A stretch of DNA of 12,053 bases from Flavobacteriaceae bacterium (lineage in GTDB: Bacteria > Bacteroidota > Bacteroidia > Flavobacteriales > Flavobacteriaceae). A program made the translations under genes and the position numbers. Below are positions 1 through 6,796 of the stretch, one piece after another. The notes beneath the pieces were generated by a model that ran no database searches, was not told where the DNA came from, and was given only the letters and a program-made list of their open reading frames with translations. Where the stretch lies: assembly GCA_019752245.1 (NCBI GenBank), contig JAIEMH010000156.1, positions 1 to 12,053 on the forward strand, read 5' to 3'. Numbering within the stretch: position 1 is the stretch's first letter; each line of letters starts with the position of its first letter.

Positions 1-56
1 ATACACTTTTTATTAAAAGGTTGCGTTAAGATAAAGAAATTACCTACACAACTTTA

Positions 57-64
57 CAAAAATA
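57..64 (-). promoter_or_regulatory. Possible -7 promoter element for a minus-strand gene left of the window
   Basis: Read on the minus strand this is TATTTTTG, an exact match to the Bacteroidota -7 consensus TAnnTTTG. It sits 62 bases past the manC stop codon, in a 126-base stretch with no gene. No TTG lies at the expected -33 distance, so the match could be chance in AT-rich DNA. If real, it would drive the next minus-strand gene, which is outside the window. Confidence 0.25.
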
Positions 65-126
65 GCAACTTTAACTAATGAAAGGTTATCCTGACACTTA
101 ATTAATTTAATTTATACTGCCCTAAC

Positions 127-1188
127 TTATAGTTCGTTTGCCAACCCAGTAATTCTCTTAATATCTTGTTCCTTACTTTTTGGATAAATCATTAAAATCC
201 CTTCTTTATCAACAATAATGTAATCATGTAATCCATCTACAACTATAATTTTGTTAGCATCGGAACGAATGATGTTATTTGATGCATTTTCCAAAATAAC
301 TTTGGCATTGATAACACCATTATTATTTTCGTCTTTATCAATTTTTTCATGAAGTTGTCCCCAAGTTCCAAGGTCATTCCAATCGAAAGTTGCTGGCAAA
401 ACATATACATTTTTAGCATTTTCTAAGATGGCATAATCTATTGAAATGTTTTCTGCATTTGCATAGTTTTTGCTTATAAAATCTTTTTCAGTAATGGTAT
501 TATAGCTTTCATTTCCCTGTGAAAATAAAGCACTCATTTGTGGTTGAAACTTCTCAAAAGCTGAAGTTATCGATTTAGTACTCCAAATAAAAATTCCGCC
601 ATTCCACAGAAAATTTCCTTGCTCTAAAAATGATTTTGCAGTTTCATAATTAGGTTTTTCTCTAAACTGATTTACTTTTTTAATGGGATTTATATCCAAT
701 TTATCATATTCTATATAACCAAAACCTGTATTAGGAAATGTTGGTTTTATTCCTAAAGTCATCAGTGCATCTTCTTTTTGACAAAAATCAAAACATTGTT
801 GTAGGTTGCTTACGAATTCATCTTCATCTTCAATCCAATGATCGCTTGGTGCCACAACCATAAGTGCATCAGGATTTTGCTTCTGAATTTTTAACGATGC
901 GTATAAAATACATGGTGCCGTATTTCGCATTGCTGGCTCTAACAAAACTTGTTCTTGTTTTACCATTGGCAATTGTTCTAAAACCAAATCGTTATAACGT
1001 TCGTTGGTCAAGATCAAAATATTTTCAATTGGAATGAGCTTTGCCAAACGACTAAAAGTCTTCTGAATCAAAGTATCACCAGAACCCAACATGTCGTGGA
1101 ATTGTTTAGGAAATTCGGTTGTAGAAACTGGCCAAAAACGTGAACCTACTCCTCCAGCCATTAATATTGCGTAATAATTTTTATTCAT
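127..1188 (-). CDS. manC: Mannose-1-phosphate guanylyltransferase
   Basis: This cytoplasmic enzyme makes GDP-mannose from mannose 1-phosphate and GTP, supplying GDP-mannose and GDP-fucose sugars for surface polysaccharide and glycoprotein glycans. The 353-residue protein shows the nucleotidyltransferase signature AGGVGSRFWP at 11-20 followed by PKQF at 27-30. Further family motifs are EPAMRNTAP (84-92), PSDHW (114-118), GFGYIE (155-160), FREKP (175-179), GNFLWNGGIF (191-200), SIDYAILE (249-256) and FDWNDLGTW (268-276). The length fits the single-function form: the C-terminal mannose-6-phosphate isomerase domain of bifunctional enzymes (about 470 residues) is absent. The ATG is 15 bases after the stop of the preceding small membrane protein gene, so it is probably the last gene of the bro-sprT-membrane protein-manC unit. 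No convincing hairpin terminator follows it. The enzyme assignment is secure; the physiological product pathway is inferred. Confidence 0.95.
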   Translation of the reverse strand: MNKNYYAILMAGGVGSRFWPVSTTEFPKQFHDMLGSGDTLIQKTFSRLAKLIPIENILILTNERYNDLVLEQLPMVKQEQVLLEPAMRNTAPCILYASLKIQKQNPDALMVVAPSDHWIEDEDEFVSNLQQCFDFCQKEDALMTLGIKPTFPNTGFGYIEYDKLDINPIKKVNQFREKPNYETAKSFLEQGNFLWNGGIFIWSTKSITSAFEKFQPQMSALFSQGNESYNTITEKDFISKNYANAENISIDYAILENAKNVYVLPATFDWNDLGTWGQLHEKIDKDENNNGVINAKVILENASNNIIRSDANKIIVVDGLHDYIIVDKEGILMIYPKSKEQDIKRITGLANEL

Positions 1189-1203
1189 TAGATTACATTC
1201 AAT

Positions 1204-1647
1204 TTATAAAGCTTTCTTTTTAATAAGTCGCTTTGTAAGAGTTACAAATATATTTATAATAAATAGTATTTGTAACATTAAAAAGAGTAAAAAGCTAATT
1301 GTCATACATAAATTTATGTATAGCGAATTATCATATAACGAAAACTCTGTAGTCCTAAAAATTAATGAATAAGGAAATAATAATCCTATAACAGAAATTA
1401 AAGTTCCAAAAACATGAACTTTCAAAAATAGATTGCCAAAATTAATTTTAGCATTATAAAACAATAAATAAAATAAAGAGAAAAGAAATAATTCTATTGA
1501 TAGCAACCAACACAAATGTTTTCTCAAAATAACATAATATGTATCATGAACATTTATATCTATTGTATCTTCATTTAGAAAAAATCCTAAAACAAATAGA
1601 ATTAAAGAAACAATTAACAACAATAAATATGGTCTTCTTTTAATCAT
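1204..1647 (-). CDS. Small four-helix membrane protein with a COX1-like HDTYY motif
   Basis: Function unknown. The 147-residue protein is very hydrophobic, with likely membrane helices near residues 7-24, 42-64, 74-93 and 112-138, and basic ends (MIKRRP at the start, KRLIKKK at the end). Between helices 1 and 2 it carries DINVHDTYYVILRKH (30-44). This resembles the HDTYFVVAHFHYV segment of cytochrome oxidase subunit I, which holds heme-ligating histidines. Here the first of those two histidines is replaced by Arg42 and only His44 remains. The rest of subunit I is absent, so this is not an oxidase. The gene starts 2 bases after the sprT-like stop and ends 15 bases before manC, so it is co-transcribed with them. 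Similar short proteins with a DINxHDTY motif are, from memory, found in other Bacteroidota, but I know of no assigned role. Confidence 0.75.
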   Translation of the reverse strand: MIKRRPYLLLLIVSLILFVLGFFLNEDTIDINVHDTYYVILRKHLCWLLSIELFLFSLFYLLFYNAKINFGNLFLKVHVFGTLISVIGLLFPYSLIFRTTEFSLYDNSLYINLCMTISFLLFLMLQILFIINIFVTLTKRLIKKKAL

Positions 1648-1649
1648 AA

Positions 1650-2252
1650 TTATCCTGGAATTATTTCAACCTCAGCATTGGCATTAAACAAAAACAATCT
1701 TCCTGTTTGAACCTCAACACATTCGTATCGTTTTGTACGAAGACCCTTTTTCTGGAAAACGCGTCCGTTTTTTATTCTAAAATAACTTCCGCTTGGCACT
1801 TCATGGATAAAATGAATGTCGGCTTTTCTTTCGTCAAATTGTTTTAATGCAAATGCTAATTTGGCATCCGTATCGCTACTCGCGGTTGGATTTCTAAAAT
1901 GATTAGCCACCAAAGGCAACACCGAATGCGGAAAAATTTCTGGTCGAATAAACGGAGCCATCAATCGTTGAAACGTCATCTTCCACTCTACTCCATGCGG
2001 TTTTATGTTTCTACCAAATTTTTCAAAAGCTACTAAATGTGAAATTTCGTGAACTAATGTTATCAAAAATCGGTATTTATTCAAATTAGCATTTACCGTA
2101 ATTTCATGTTTGCCAGAAAGTCCTTTTCGATAATCACCATGGCGCGTTTGTCGCTCATTAACGATTTTTAAGTGCACTGAATTCGCTTTGATTAATTCAA
2201 AACACAATTCGACAGCATGTTCTGGAAGATATTTAGATAGGACTTCGCTCAT
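1650..2252 (-). CDS. SprT-like zinc metalloprotease domain protein
   Basis: A 200-residue member of the SprT-like family, related to the protease part of eukaryotic Spartan (SPRTN), which degrades DNA-protein crosslinks; the bacterial role is poorly defined. The zinc site is visible as HEISH (68-72) with a third ligand candidate, His86, in PHGVEW, giving HExxH-x13-H; Glu69 would be catalytic. The preceding part (GKHEITVNANLN, 48-59) fits the strand before the active-site helix. The C-terminal segment, where many relatives have a four-cysteine zinc ribbon, has only one cysteine (Cys178 in YECVEV), so that ribbon is degenerate. The ATG directly follows the TAA of the bro-like gene with no spacer, so translation is probably coupled. 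The domain call is firm; the substrate is unknown. Confidence 0.88.
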   Translation of the reverse strand: MSEVLSKYLPEHAVELCFELIKANSVHLKIVNERQTRHGDYRKGLSGKHEITVNANLNKYRFLITLVHEISHLVAFEKFGRNIKPHGVEWKMTFQRLMAPFIRPEIFPHSVLPLVANHFRNPTASSDTDAKLAFALKQFDERKADIHFIHEVPSGSYFRIKNGRVFQKKGLRTKRYECVEVQTGRLFLFNANAEVEIIPG

Positions 2253-3089
2253 TTATTTATCAATATTCTTATTTGATCCTAATAATGATTTGGCATTAAG
2301 CGAAGAAACAACTTTTTTTCCCGTTTTTGCTTCCAATTCTTTCAAAGCAACTTTGGCAACATTTCCGCCTTGTTTTGCTACTTTTTTGCTTTCTCCAAAA
2401 TTTTCAGGATTTACTGCTTGAGAAATATCTTTAGTAGAAGCTTCGGCTAACATATTTAATATCAATTCAGTATTGGTCATGTTATCACGAAGATTTTCTT
2501 TTTTTAACCCTTTCAGAATTTTATATTCTTTGGTAGTTTTTCCCGACCAAGATTTTGAAATAATATCCGTTAAAGTTGCAAATTGTTGTCCTTCTTTTAA
2601 TCCTCTACTTTTCCACTCATCAGTGAGTTCTTTACGAATTTCAATACTTTTTAAACGTTGGTTTATCCAATTTTCAGAATATCCTAATTGCAAATATTGT
2701 TCTAAAGCTCTGTCAATAGTAAGCTCTGGATCTTGAATTTCGTCTAATCTTTCAGAAGCTACTTGAGCCAACCAAAGTTTAAACGGTTCAGCTTTTGGCG
2801 AAGGAATGGATTGAATTAATCTAAAAAGTTGTTCCGTATCTGCAACATCCGTTAAACGCATTTTACCATCTGCAGCAGTCATTTTCAACCCGTGACAATT
2901 CGTCACGGTTTCATTTCCTTCGGACTTTAATCGCTGTTTTAATTTTCTCCAATAAGCATTTGCATCTACACTATCTGTTAATATTGCTATAACATCAATT
3001 ATAGAAACAAACCATTTTTCTTGATCAGAATCCCAAATTGCTCTTACTTTTTTGTCTTCAAATAACTGAATGGCGTTTACTTTTGTCAT
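2253..3089 (-). CDS. Bro-N domain protein (phage antirepressor / DinD-like family)
   Basis: A 278-residue protein whose N-terminal third is a Bro-N domain, the DNA-binding module of baculovirus BRO proteins and phage antirepressors. It runs from VRAIWDSDQEKWFVSIIDVI (16-35) through the YWRKLKQRLKSEGNETVTNCHGLKM region to DGKMRLTDVADTEQLFRLIQ. The rest (IPSPKAEPFKLWLA, DPELTIDRA, ELTDEWKSRG, YKILKGLKKENLRDNMT) matches the conserved extension of full-length chromosomal homologues, so it is not a fragment. Relatives are annotated as antirepressors or as DNA-damage-inducible protein D. No other phage gene lies nearby. It is 48 bases downstream of the short-chain dehydrogenase and its stop abuts the start of the SprT-like gene, so it heads a tight cluster. 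A role in DNA-damage response is possible from family and neighbour but unproven. Confidence 0.82.
   Translation of the reverse strand: MTKVNAIQLFEDKKVRAIWDSDQEKWFVSIIDVIAILTDSVDANAYWRKLKQRLKSEGNETVTNCHGLKMTAADGKMRLTDVADTEQLFRLIQSIPSPKAEPFKLWLAQVASERLDEIQDPELTIDRALEQYLQLGYSENWINQRLKSIEIRKELTDEWKSRGLKEGQQFATLTDIISKSWSGKTTKEYKILKGLKKENLRDNMTNTELILNMLAEASTKDISQAVNPENFGESKKVAKQGGNVAKVALKELEAKTGKKVVSSLNAKSLLGSNKNIDK
2890..2908. repeat. Short perfect hairpin inside the Bro-N gene
   Basis: CCGTGAC (2890-2896) and GTCACGG (2902-2908) form a perfect 7-bp inverted repeat around a 5-base loop, AATTC. It is unusually GC-rich for this DNA. It falls in the codons for TVTNCHG, a motif common in the family, so protein constraint may explain it; an mRNA hairpin or a binding site is the alternative. 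Confidence 0.5.
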
Positions 3090-3137
3090 GATTATTTAAT
3101 TTAAATGAAGGAACAATTTACAAAAAACAATTCAAAA

Positions 3138-3818
3138 TTATGGTGTTGAACTAGAAACCTGCAACACTTTTCCATTATAAAATCTATTTCCTGTCAAAGA
3201 AAAATTGAAAATATAATCAGACATTTCTTTTGGTGAAATAGGTGCTTCATAACCAGGAAATGCTTCTTGCAACATTTCTGTATTTACGGCTCCAAGTGCT
3301 AAAACATTGAACGCAACTCCTTGTTCCTTGTATTCTTCCGCTAACAATTCTGATAAAGTAATTACTGCGCCTTTGCTTGATGAATAAGCTGCCAATCCAG
3401 GGAATTTCATGCTTCCTTGAATTCCGCCCATTGAACTTATTGAAACAACATGACTACCTTTTGGCATATACGGCAAACATGTTCTTGTTAAGTTTGCAAC
3501 ACCAAAAACATTTACTTTGTAAACACTTTCAAAATCTTGTTGTGTTAGTTGTGAAAAAGGTTTGTTAATCAAACTTCCAGCGTTATTGATTAAAATATCT
3601 ACTTTTTTCCAAGTGGAAGAAATAAATTTATCAATTTCTTGCATTTCATCTTCAACTGAAATATCAATAGATAGACAAGTTATATTTGGATTTTCAATTA
3701 ATTCTTGTGGCGTTTTTCTTGAAATAGCTAAGACTTGATGGCCAGCATTTGCAAATTGTAATGCTAATTCGTAACCAATGCCACGAGAAGTTCCTGTAAT
3801 AATAATGTTTTTACTCAC
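3138..3818 (-). CDS. Short-chain dehydrogenase/reductase (SDR) family oxidoreductase
   Basis: A 226-residue classical SDR, a soluble NAD(P)-dependent oxidoreductase of unknown substrate. Visible motifs are the cofactor-binding TGTSRGIG (8-15), NNAG (78-81), Asn103 in KVNVFG, the catalytic serine in SISSMGG (most likely Ser129) and the YxxxK pair Tyr145-Lys149 in AAYSSSKGA. Arg34 after strand 2 (AISRK) hints at NADP preference, which is inference. It is slightly short for the family (about 245 residues), with a reduced substrate loop at the end. The start is GTG at 3816-3818, followed by AGT AAA AAC; no ATG nearby would keep the glycine-rich motif. A 76-base gap separates it from the LysE-like gene and 48 bases from the Bro-N gene, so whether it belongs to either unit is unclear. 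Confidence 0.9.
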   Translation of the reverse strand: MSKNIIITGTSRGIGYELALQFANAGHQVLAISRKTPQELIENPNITCLSIDISVEDEMQEIDKFISSTWKKVDILINNAGSLINKPFSQLTQQDFESVYKVNVFGVANLTRTCLPYMPKGSHVVSISSMGGIQGSMKFPGLAAYSSSKGAVITLSELLAEEYKEQGVAFNVLALGAVNTEMLQEAFPGYEAPISPKEMSDYIFNFSLTGNRFYNGKVLQVSSSTP

Positions 3819-3894
3819 AATTTAAAATTGATTTTTGGTGTTCGTGAATCTTCGATTTCATTTGTTTCTTTACTTGCTGGTAAAGATAAAAAAA

Positions 3895-4533
3895 CTATTT
3901 AGAATACTTTTTATAAAACTTAAATCCTTGCACTAATCCCAAAATTATAAATACCAGCGGAATTATTACTTTCATTAAATATTTTGCTAAAAAATCGGTT
4001 TGGTTTGTTACATAATCTAAAGATAAAATCAAAACCAACATTCCTGAAAAAGTTCCAAAAATGGTTCCGAAAACGTAGAAATATTTTCTTGATTTTGAAA
4101 CTTCTATATAATTTCCATTTAACAAATATAAATTCCAACTTGTCCAAAACGGAATTTGAATGAAGTTCAAACAACTTAGAATTACTCCAACAACAAACGG
4201 AGAATAATCAACATATTTGTCTAAAACTGTTTGTGAAGATGCTTCTTTGGAAGCACTTGAATAAAAAATATAAGCCAAAAGAAACATAAAAATGACAGAA
4301 AATGCTTCAATAAATTTAATCAGTTTTTTATTTTCAATTAATTTATTAGCAAATATCAAAGTAAAATAAATTACAAAAAATTCAATAGAAATTACACCTA
4401 ATAAATAGAAAACGGTTTCGTTTAATCCGAAACTTTTATAAACTTCATAACCAACAATATTCAAATACCCAAGTGGAATTGAGCCAATAAAACTGACTAA
4501 AAATCCAACGAATATGTTTTTTAGAATTTGCAT
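3895..4533 (-). CDS. LysE-like six-helix membrane protein, putative exporter
   Basis: A 212-residue inner-membrane protein with six likely helices, near residues 5-30, 40-62, 73-92, 110-130, 152-172 and 185-205. Size, topology and the first-helix motif GSIPLGYLNIVGY (17-29) resemble the LysE/RhtB family, which exports amino acids and related small molecules and has a conserved proline-glycine motif at this place. The match is not close enough to name a substrate, and other six-helix families are possible. Its ATG (4531-4533) overlaps the TAA of the ATP-grasp gene by one base (TAATG), a strong sign of coupled translation. From that context I infer that it exports or senses something made by the ligase. 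The downstream gap of 76 bases suggests it is the last gene of the unit. Confidence 0.62.
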   Translation of the reverse strand: MQILKNIFVGFLVSFIGSIPLGYLNIVGYEVYKSFGLNETVFYLLGVISIEFFVIYFTLIFANKLIENKKLIKFIEAFSVIFMFLLAYIFYSSASKEASSQTVLDKYVDYSPFVVGVILSCLNFIQIPFWTSWNLYLLNGNYIEVSKSRKYFYVFGTIFGTFSGMLVLILSLDYVTNQTDFLAKYLMKVIIPLVFIILGLVQGFKFYKKYSK

Positions 4534-5567
4534 TAAAAATTTACAATCTTATTACTTTGCTTCAAATGCAATTTATATTCTTTCATTCCTTCTTTATGAT
4601 TCAAATAAGGAAATCCTCGTTTATGATTTTGAACACTTATTTTATACATATAAGTGATATGACGAGCCAATTCTCTCCAAGCAAAAAACAAAGAATGTTT
4701 TGGATCATAAATATGTGTTGGTTCACTTGCTGCGCCATTTACTTCTACAATTGCAAAGTTTTTACCATCTTCTAAATCATTCCAATTATCATACATAACG
4801 TCTAATCTGCCAAAGTAAAATTCTGGAATTTCTTGACACATTTCGTCAATAACTTTGGTCAATTTATCTGAAATCAAATTACTTGCATCAATAAATTTTG
4901 CGCCGCGAGCATGATTTCCATAAGGCACAAGATTTCGCTTTTCGCCTTTCATTAAAATATCTTTTAATTGATGACCATATTCCTGCTTTAATATCTTCAA
5001 TTGTAAAGCATATCTCGGATTTCTTACAATTAAATTTTCTACACTTGAAATACCGTCGCCTTCAACAATTAAAAATTCTTTAGAAACAATTCCCGTAATT
5101 TTTCCTTTCTTTTCGTTTGGAAATCGAACATAAAAAATGCCGACTTCCTTTTCAAACGGAATTAAATCTTGAATCAAATAATCAAAATTCGCTTTGTTGT
5201 GATAAGTTTTTAGCTCATCAAAAGAATGAATTTTCTTGACAGCCGAACCACGCAATCCAATATCAGGTTTTGCAATAAATGGAAATTTTATTTGAGACTT
5301 TTCTATTTCAGAAATAACATTTTCAAAGTTACTGTTTTCTAAAACTAAATTGGTTTTAGGATAATATTTTTGCGGAATGATATCATAAATTTCTTTTTTG
5401 CTTTCGGCCATAAATCCACCATTTTTGATCGTTGGATTGCTAGCATTAAAAAAGAAAATAGTTCTAGACTTAAGCGCATAAAATGCCCACAAAAAATAAA
5501 TAGGAATATAGACAATTTGAAACGGCCAATATTCCCAGTTAAAAAGTTTATGAAGAAATAATTTCAA
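4533..5567 (-). CDS. ATP-grasp family ligase with an N-terminal membrane segment
   Basis: A 344-residue carboxylate-amine/thiol ligase-type protein. An aromatic, hydrophobic N-terminus (WEYWPFQIVYIPIYFLWAFY, 11-30) probably anchors it at the membrane. The ATP-grasp fold follows: FIAKPDIGLRG (97-107) for nucleotide binding, YLIQDLIPFEKEVGIF (130-145), VEGDGISSVENLI (168-180, resembling the GDGxST-ELI stretch of cyanophycin synthetase), GNHARGAKF (217-225), and the metal-binding part LDVMYD (255-260) with EVNGAASEP (275-283). Key acidic and Asn residues are present, so it should be active. The start is TTG at 5565-5567, placed straight after the in-frame TAA of the TANGO2 gene. The next in-frame ATG (Met53) would delete the conserved-looking NWEYWPF segment. 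Substrates are unknown; D-Ala-D-Ala ligase-like and peptide-forming ligases are the nearest comparisons. Confidence 0.82.
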   Translation of the reverse strand: MKLFLHKLFNWEYWPFQIVYIPIYFLWAFYALKSRTIFFFNASNPTIKNGGFMAESKKEIYDIIPQKYYPKTNLVLENSNFENVISEIEKSQIKFPFIAKPDIGLRGSAVKKIHSFDELKTYHNKANFDYLIQDLIPFEKEVGIFYVRFPNEKKGKITGIVSKEFLIVEGDGISSVENLIVRNPRYALQLKILKQEYGHQLKDILMKGEKRNLVPYGNHARGAKFIDASNLISDKLTKVIDEMCQEIPEFYFGRLDVMYDNWNDLEDGKNFAIVEVNGAASEPTHIYDPKHSLFFAWRELARHITYMYKISVQNHKRGFPYLNHKEGMKEYKLHLKQSNKIVNF

Positions 5568-5570
5568 TTA
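5565..5570 (-). promoter_or_regulatory. Stop-start junction TAA-TTG deciding the ATP-grasp start
   Basis: On the minus strand the TANGO2 gene ends in TAA (5568-5570) and the next three bases (5565-5567) are TTG in the same reading frame, giving no spacer. There is no Shine-Dalgarno sequence, as usual in this phylum. Ribosomes ending at TAA probably reinitiate at TTG. Readthrough would give a fused TANGO2/ATP-grasp protein. Confidence 0.6.
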
Positions 5571-6278
5571 AATTGTGATAAATGTATTGGTGAAATCTTT
5601 TTGTTGTTGCAAATCGTAATGCGAAAGTACAACTTTATTCTTTTCGATAACTGCTTGTGTTATGCTAAGGGTTTTCATGGAATCATTTCTATTGATTACC
5701 AAACCATTTTCCTGATTTTCTTCCTCAGTATACCGATGAAAGTTGAACATTTCAGTTTCGTCAACTTCAGGTTTTGTATCTAAATAGGCATAAAACCAAT
5801 TGGCTCTTTTTTCACGAATATCTCTTGGATATAAAGTTGATGATGACCAAATATGATTATGAGTAATATCTAAATTAATGGTTGATTTTTCAACTTCATC
5901 CCATCGCAATTGATACAGTTTCGAATCTTGAAAAAGCACTAAAGTAAAAGGTTCAATATCTGATAAATCAATGGATTTCCATTCATCAATTGGCGAAATT
6001 GAACTTATAATATCCAATACAATTAATCCACGACTTTTTCTATAAGATGGTTTTAATTGATGCTTTTCATCGGCACCATTTAAAAGAACTAAAACTGTTG
6101 CGTCTTCAGTAATCGCATACCAAGTTCCACCAGCTTTTGCATCTTTGGGAAAAATTATGTTTTTATTATTTATTAGATAACTTTTTGGTTCAACTGCACT
6201 TGGTCGAAGTACTTTTTCATCACGATTGGAAGTGATTATAGTTTTACCGTTGGCAACTACAAAACTTACTGTGCACAT
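5568..6278 (-). CDS. TANGO2/NRDE family protein
   Basis: A 236-residue member of the NRDE (TANGO2) family, named for the Asn-Arg-Asp-Glu motif seen here at 18-21 in TSNRDE. It also has the family's near-invariant Cys2 (MCTVSF), the FPKDAKAGGTWYAI segment (43-56) and SRG (82-84). Eukaryotic TANGO2/HRG-9 proteins have been linked to heme trafficking and metabolic crisis; the bacterial function is not settled. Cys2 after removal of Met1 is the arrangement used by N-terminal nucleophile hydrolases, so amide-hydrolase activity is a reasonable inference. The ATG at 6276-6278 lies inside the end of the DinB-like gene (13-bp overlap), and Cys2 directly after it supports this start. The length is ordinary for bacterial members. 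It sits between the DinB-like and ATP-grasp genes in a tightly coupled run. Confidence 0.88.
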   Translation of the reverse strand: MCTVSFVVANGKTIITSNRDEKVLRPSAVEPKSYLINNKNIIFPKDAKAGGTWYAITEDATVLVLLNGADEKHQLKPSYRKSRGLIVLDIISSISPIDEWKSIDLSDIEPFTLVLFQDSKLYQLRWDEVEKSTINLDITHNHIWSSSTLYPRDIREKRANWFYAYLDTKPEVDETEMFNFHRYTEEENQENGLVINRNDSMKTLSITQAVIEKNKVVLSHYDLQQQKDFTNTFITI

Positions 6279-6754
6279 TGCTTTCTGTATTCAATTGTTG
6301 ATCGAGCTACACCAAAATTAGCATCAATTGTAATGCCATCATTTTGCAAAACCGCTACTTTTATAAGTGCCTGATGATGAATACAATGTTCTAAATTATA
6401 GAGTAATTCACGATTGTAATTACTTTCAATTAGCAATTCTTCGCCATCAACTATTTGTTGTAATTGTACAACTTTATTGGGTTTGTCCAATTGATTGATT
6501 ACAGCAACAATAGTTTCTTGAGCAAAAGCTTTATCGGTTTGAATTTGATAATCTCTTTTTCTGATATCGTAGTTAATAATTCCAGATTCATATTGATTTT
6601 CAAGACATTGAAACATTTCAATTATGTGACGTGTGTGCTCACCAATTGTAGCGTTACTCAATCCATGACATGGACATGTGTAATCGTCTTTAGACAATTG
6701 AGACAATAAATCACTCAACTCGTTTAATGTGTTTTGAATAGAAGGAATTAACAT
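6266..6754 (-). CDS. DinB-like metal-binding four-helix protein
   Basis: A 162-residue protein of the DinB/YfiT-like superfamily: a four-helix bundle that usually binds a metal through three histidines and in some members acts as a thiol-dependent transferase. Ligand candidates are His40 in ATIGEHTRHIIEMF, plus His123 and His127 in LEHCIHHQALIKV. The C-terminal FGVARSTIEYRK resembles the GVAPSTxxYR ending of Bacteroidota relatives. An unusual CPCHGLSN stretch (27-34) near the N-terminus offers two cysteines and an extra histidine. Its last 13 bases overlap the start of the TANGO2 gene. It follows the DoxX-like gene after 42 bases, and I see no good promoter between them. The name DinB reflects the fold and does not imply DNA-damage induction. 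Substrate unknown. Confidence 0.75.
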   Translation of the reverse strand: MLIPSIQNTLNELSDLLSQLSKDDYTCPCHGLSNATIGEHTRHIIEMFQCLENQYESGIINYDIRKRDYQIQTDKAFAQETIVAVINQLDKPNKVVQLQQIVDGEELLIESNYNRELLYNLEHCIHHQALIKVAVLQNDGITIDANFGVARSTIEYRKQCAQ

Positions 6755-6796
6755 AGTTATTAAATCTTTTTTAATATTTACGATATAAAATACAAT

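Noticed and set aside
1204..1647. Pseudogene fragment of cytochrome oxidase subunit I
   Set aside because: The frame is intact with start and stop, has four balanced helices and lacks all other subunit I motifs.
2188..2736. Plus-strand reading frames opposite the Bro-N and SprT-like genes
   Set aside because: They lie antisense to well-supported conserved genes, show no domain features and have no promoter; they are by-products of the opposite strand.
2253..3089. Prophage remnant suggested by the antirepressor-like gene
   Set aside because: No integrase, structural, lysis or attachment sequences are nearby, and the gene sits in a compact chromosomal operon; full-length chromosomal homologues are common.
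3881..3888. TATCTTTA as promoter of the SDR gene
   Set aside because: One mismatch at the important final G and no -33 TTG; not distinguishable from AT-rich background.
3920..4174. Minus-strand frame overlapping the LysE-like gene
   Set aside because: Different frame inside a coherent six-helix membrane protein; no independent support.
4557..5561. Several plus-strand reading frames opposite the ATP-grasp gene
   Set aside because: Low-complexity translations with no recognisable motif, all inside a gene with intact ATP-grasp motifs.
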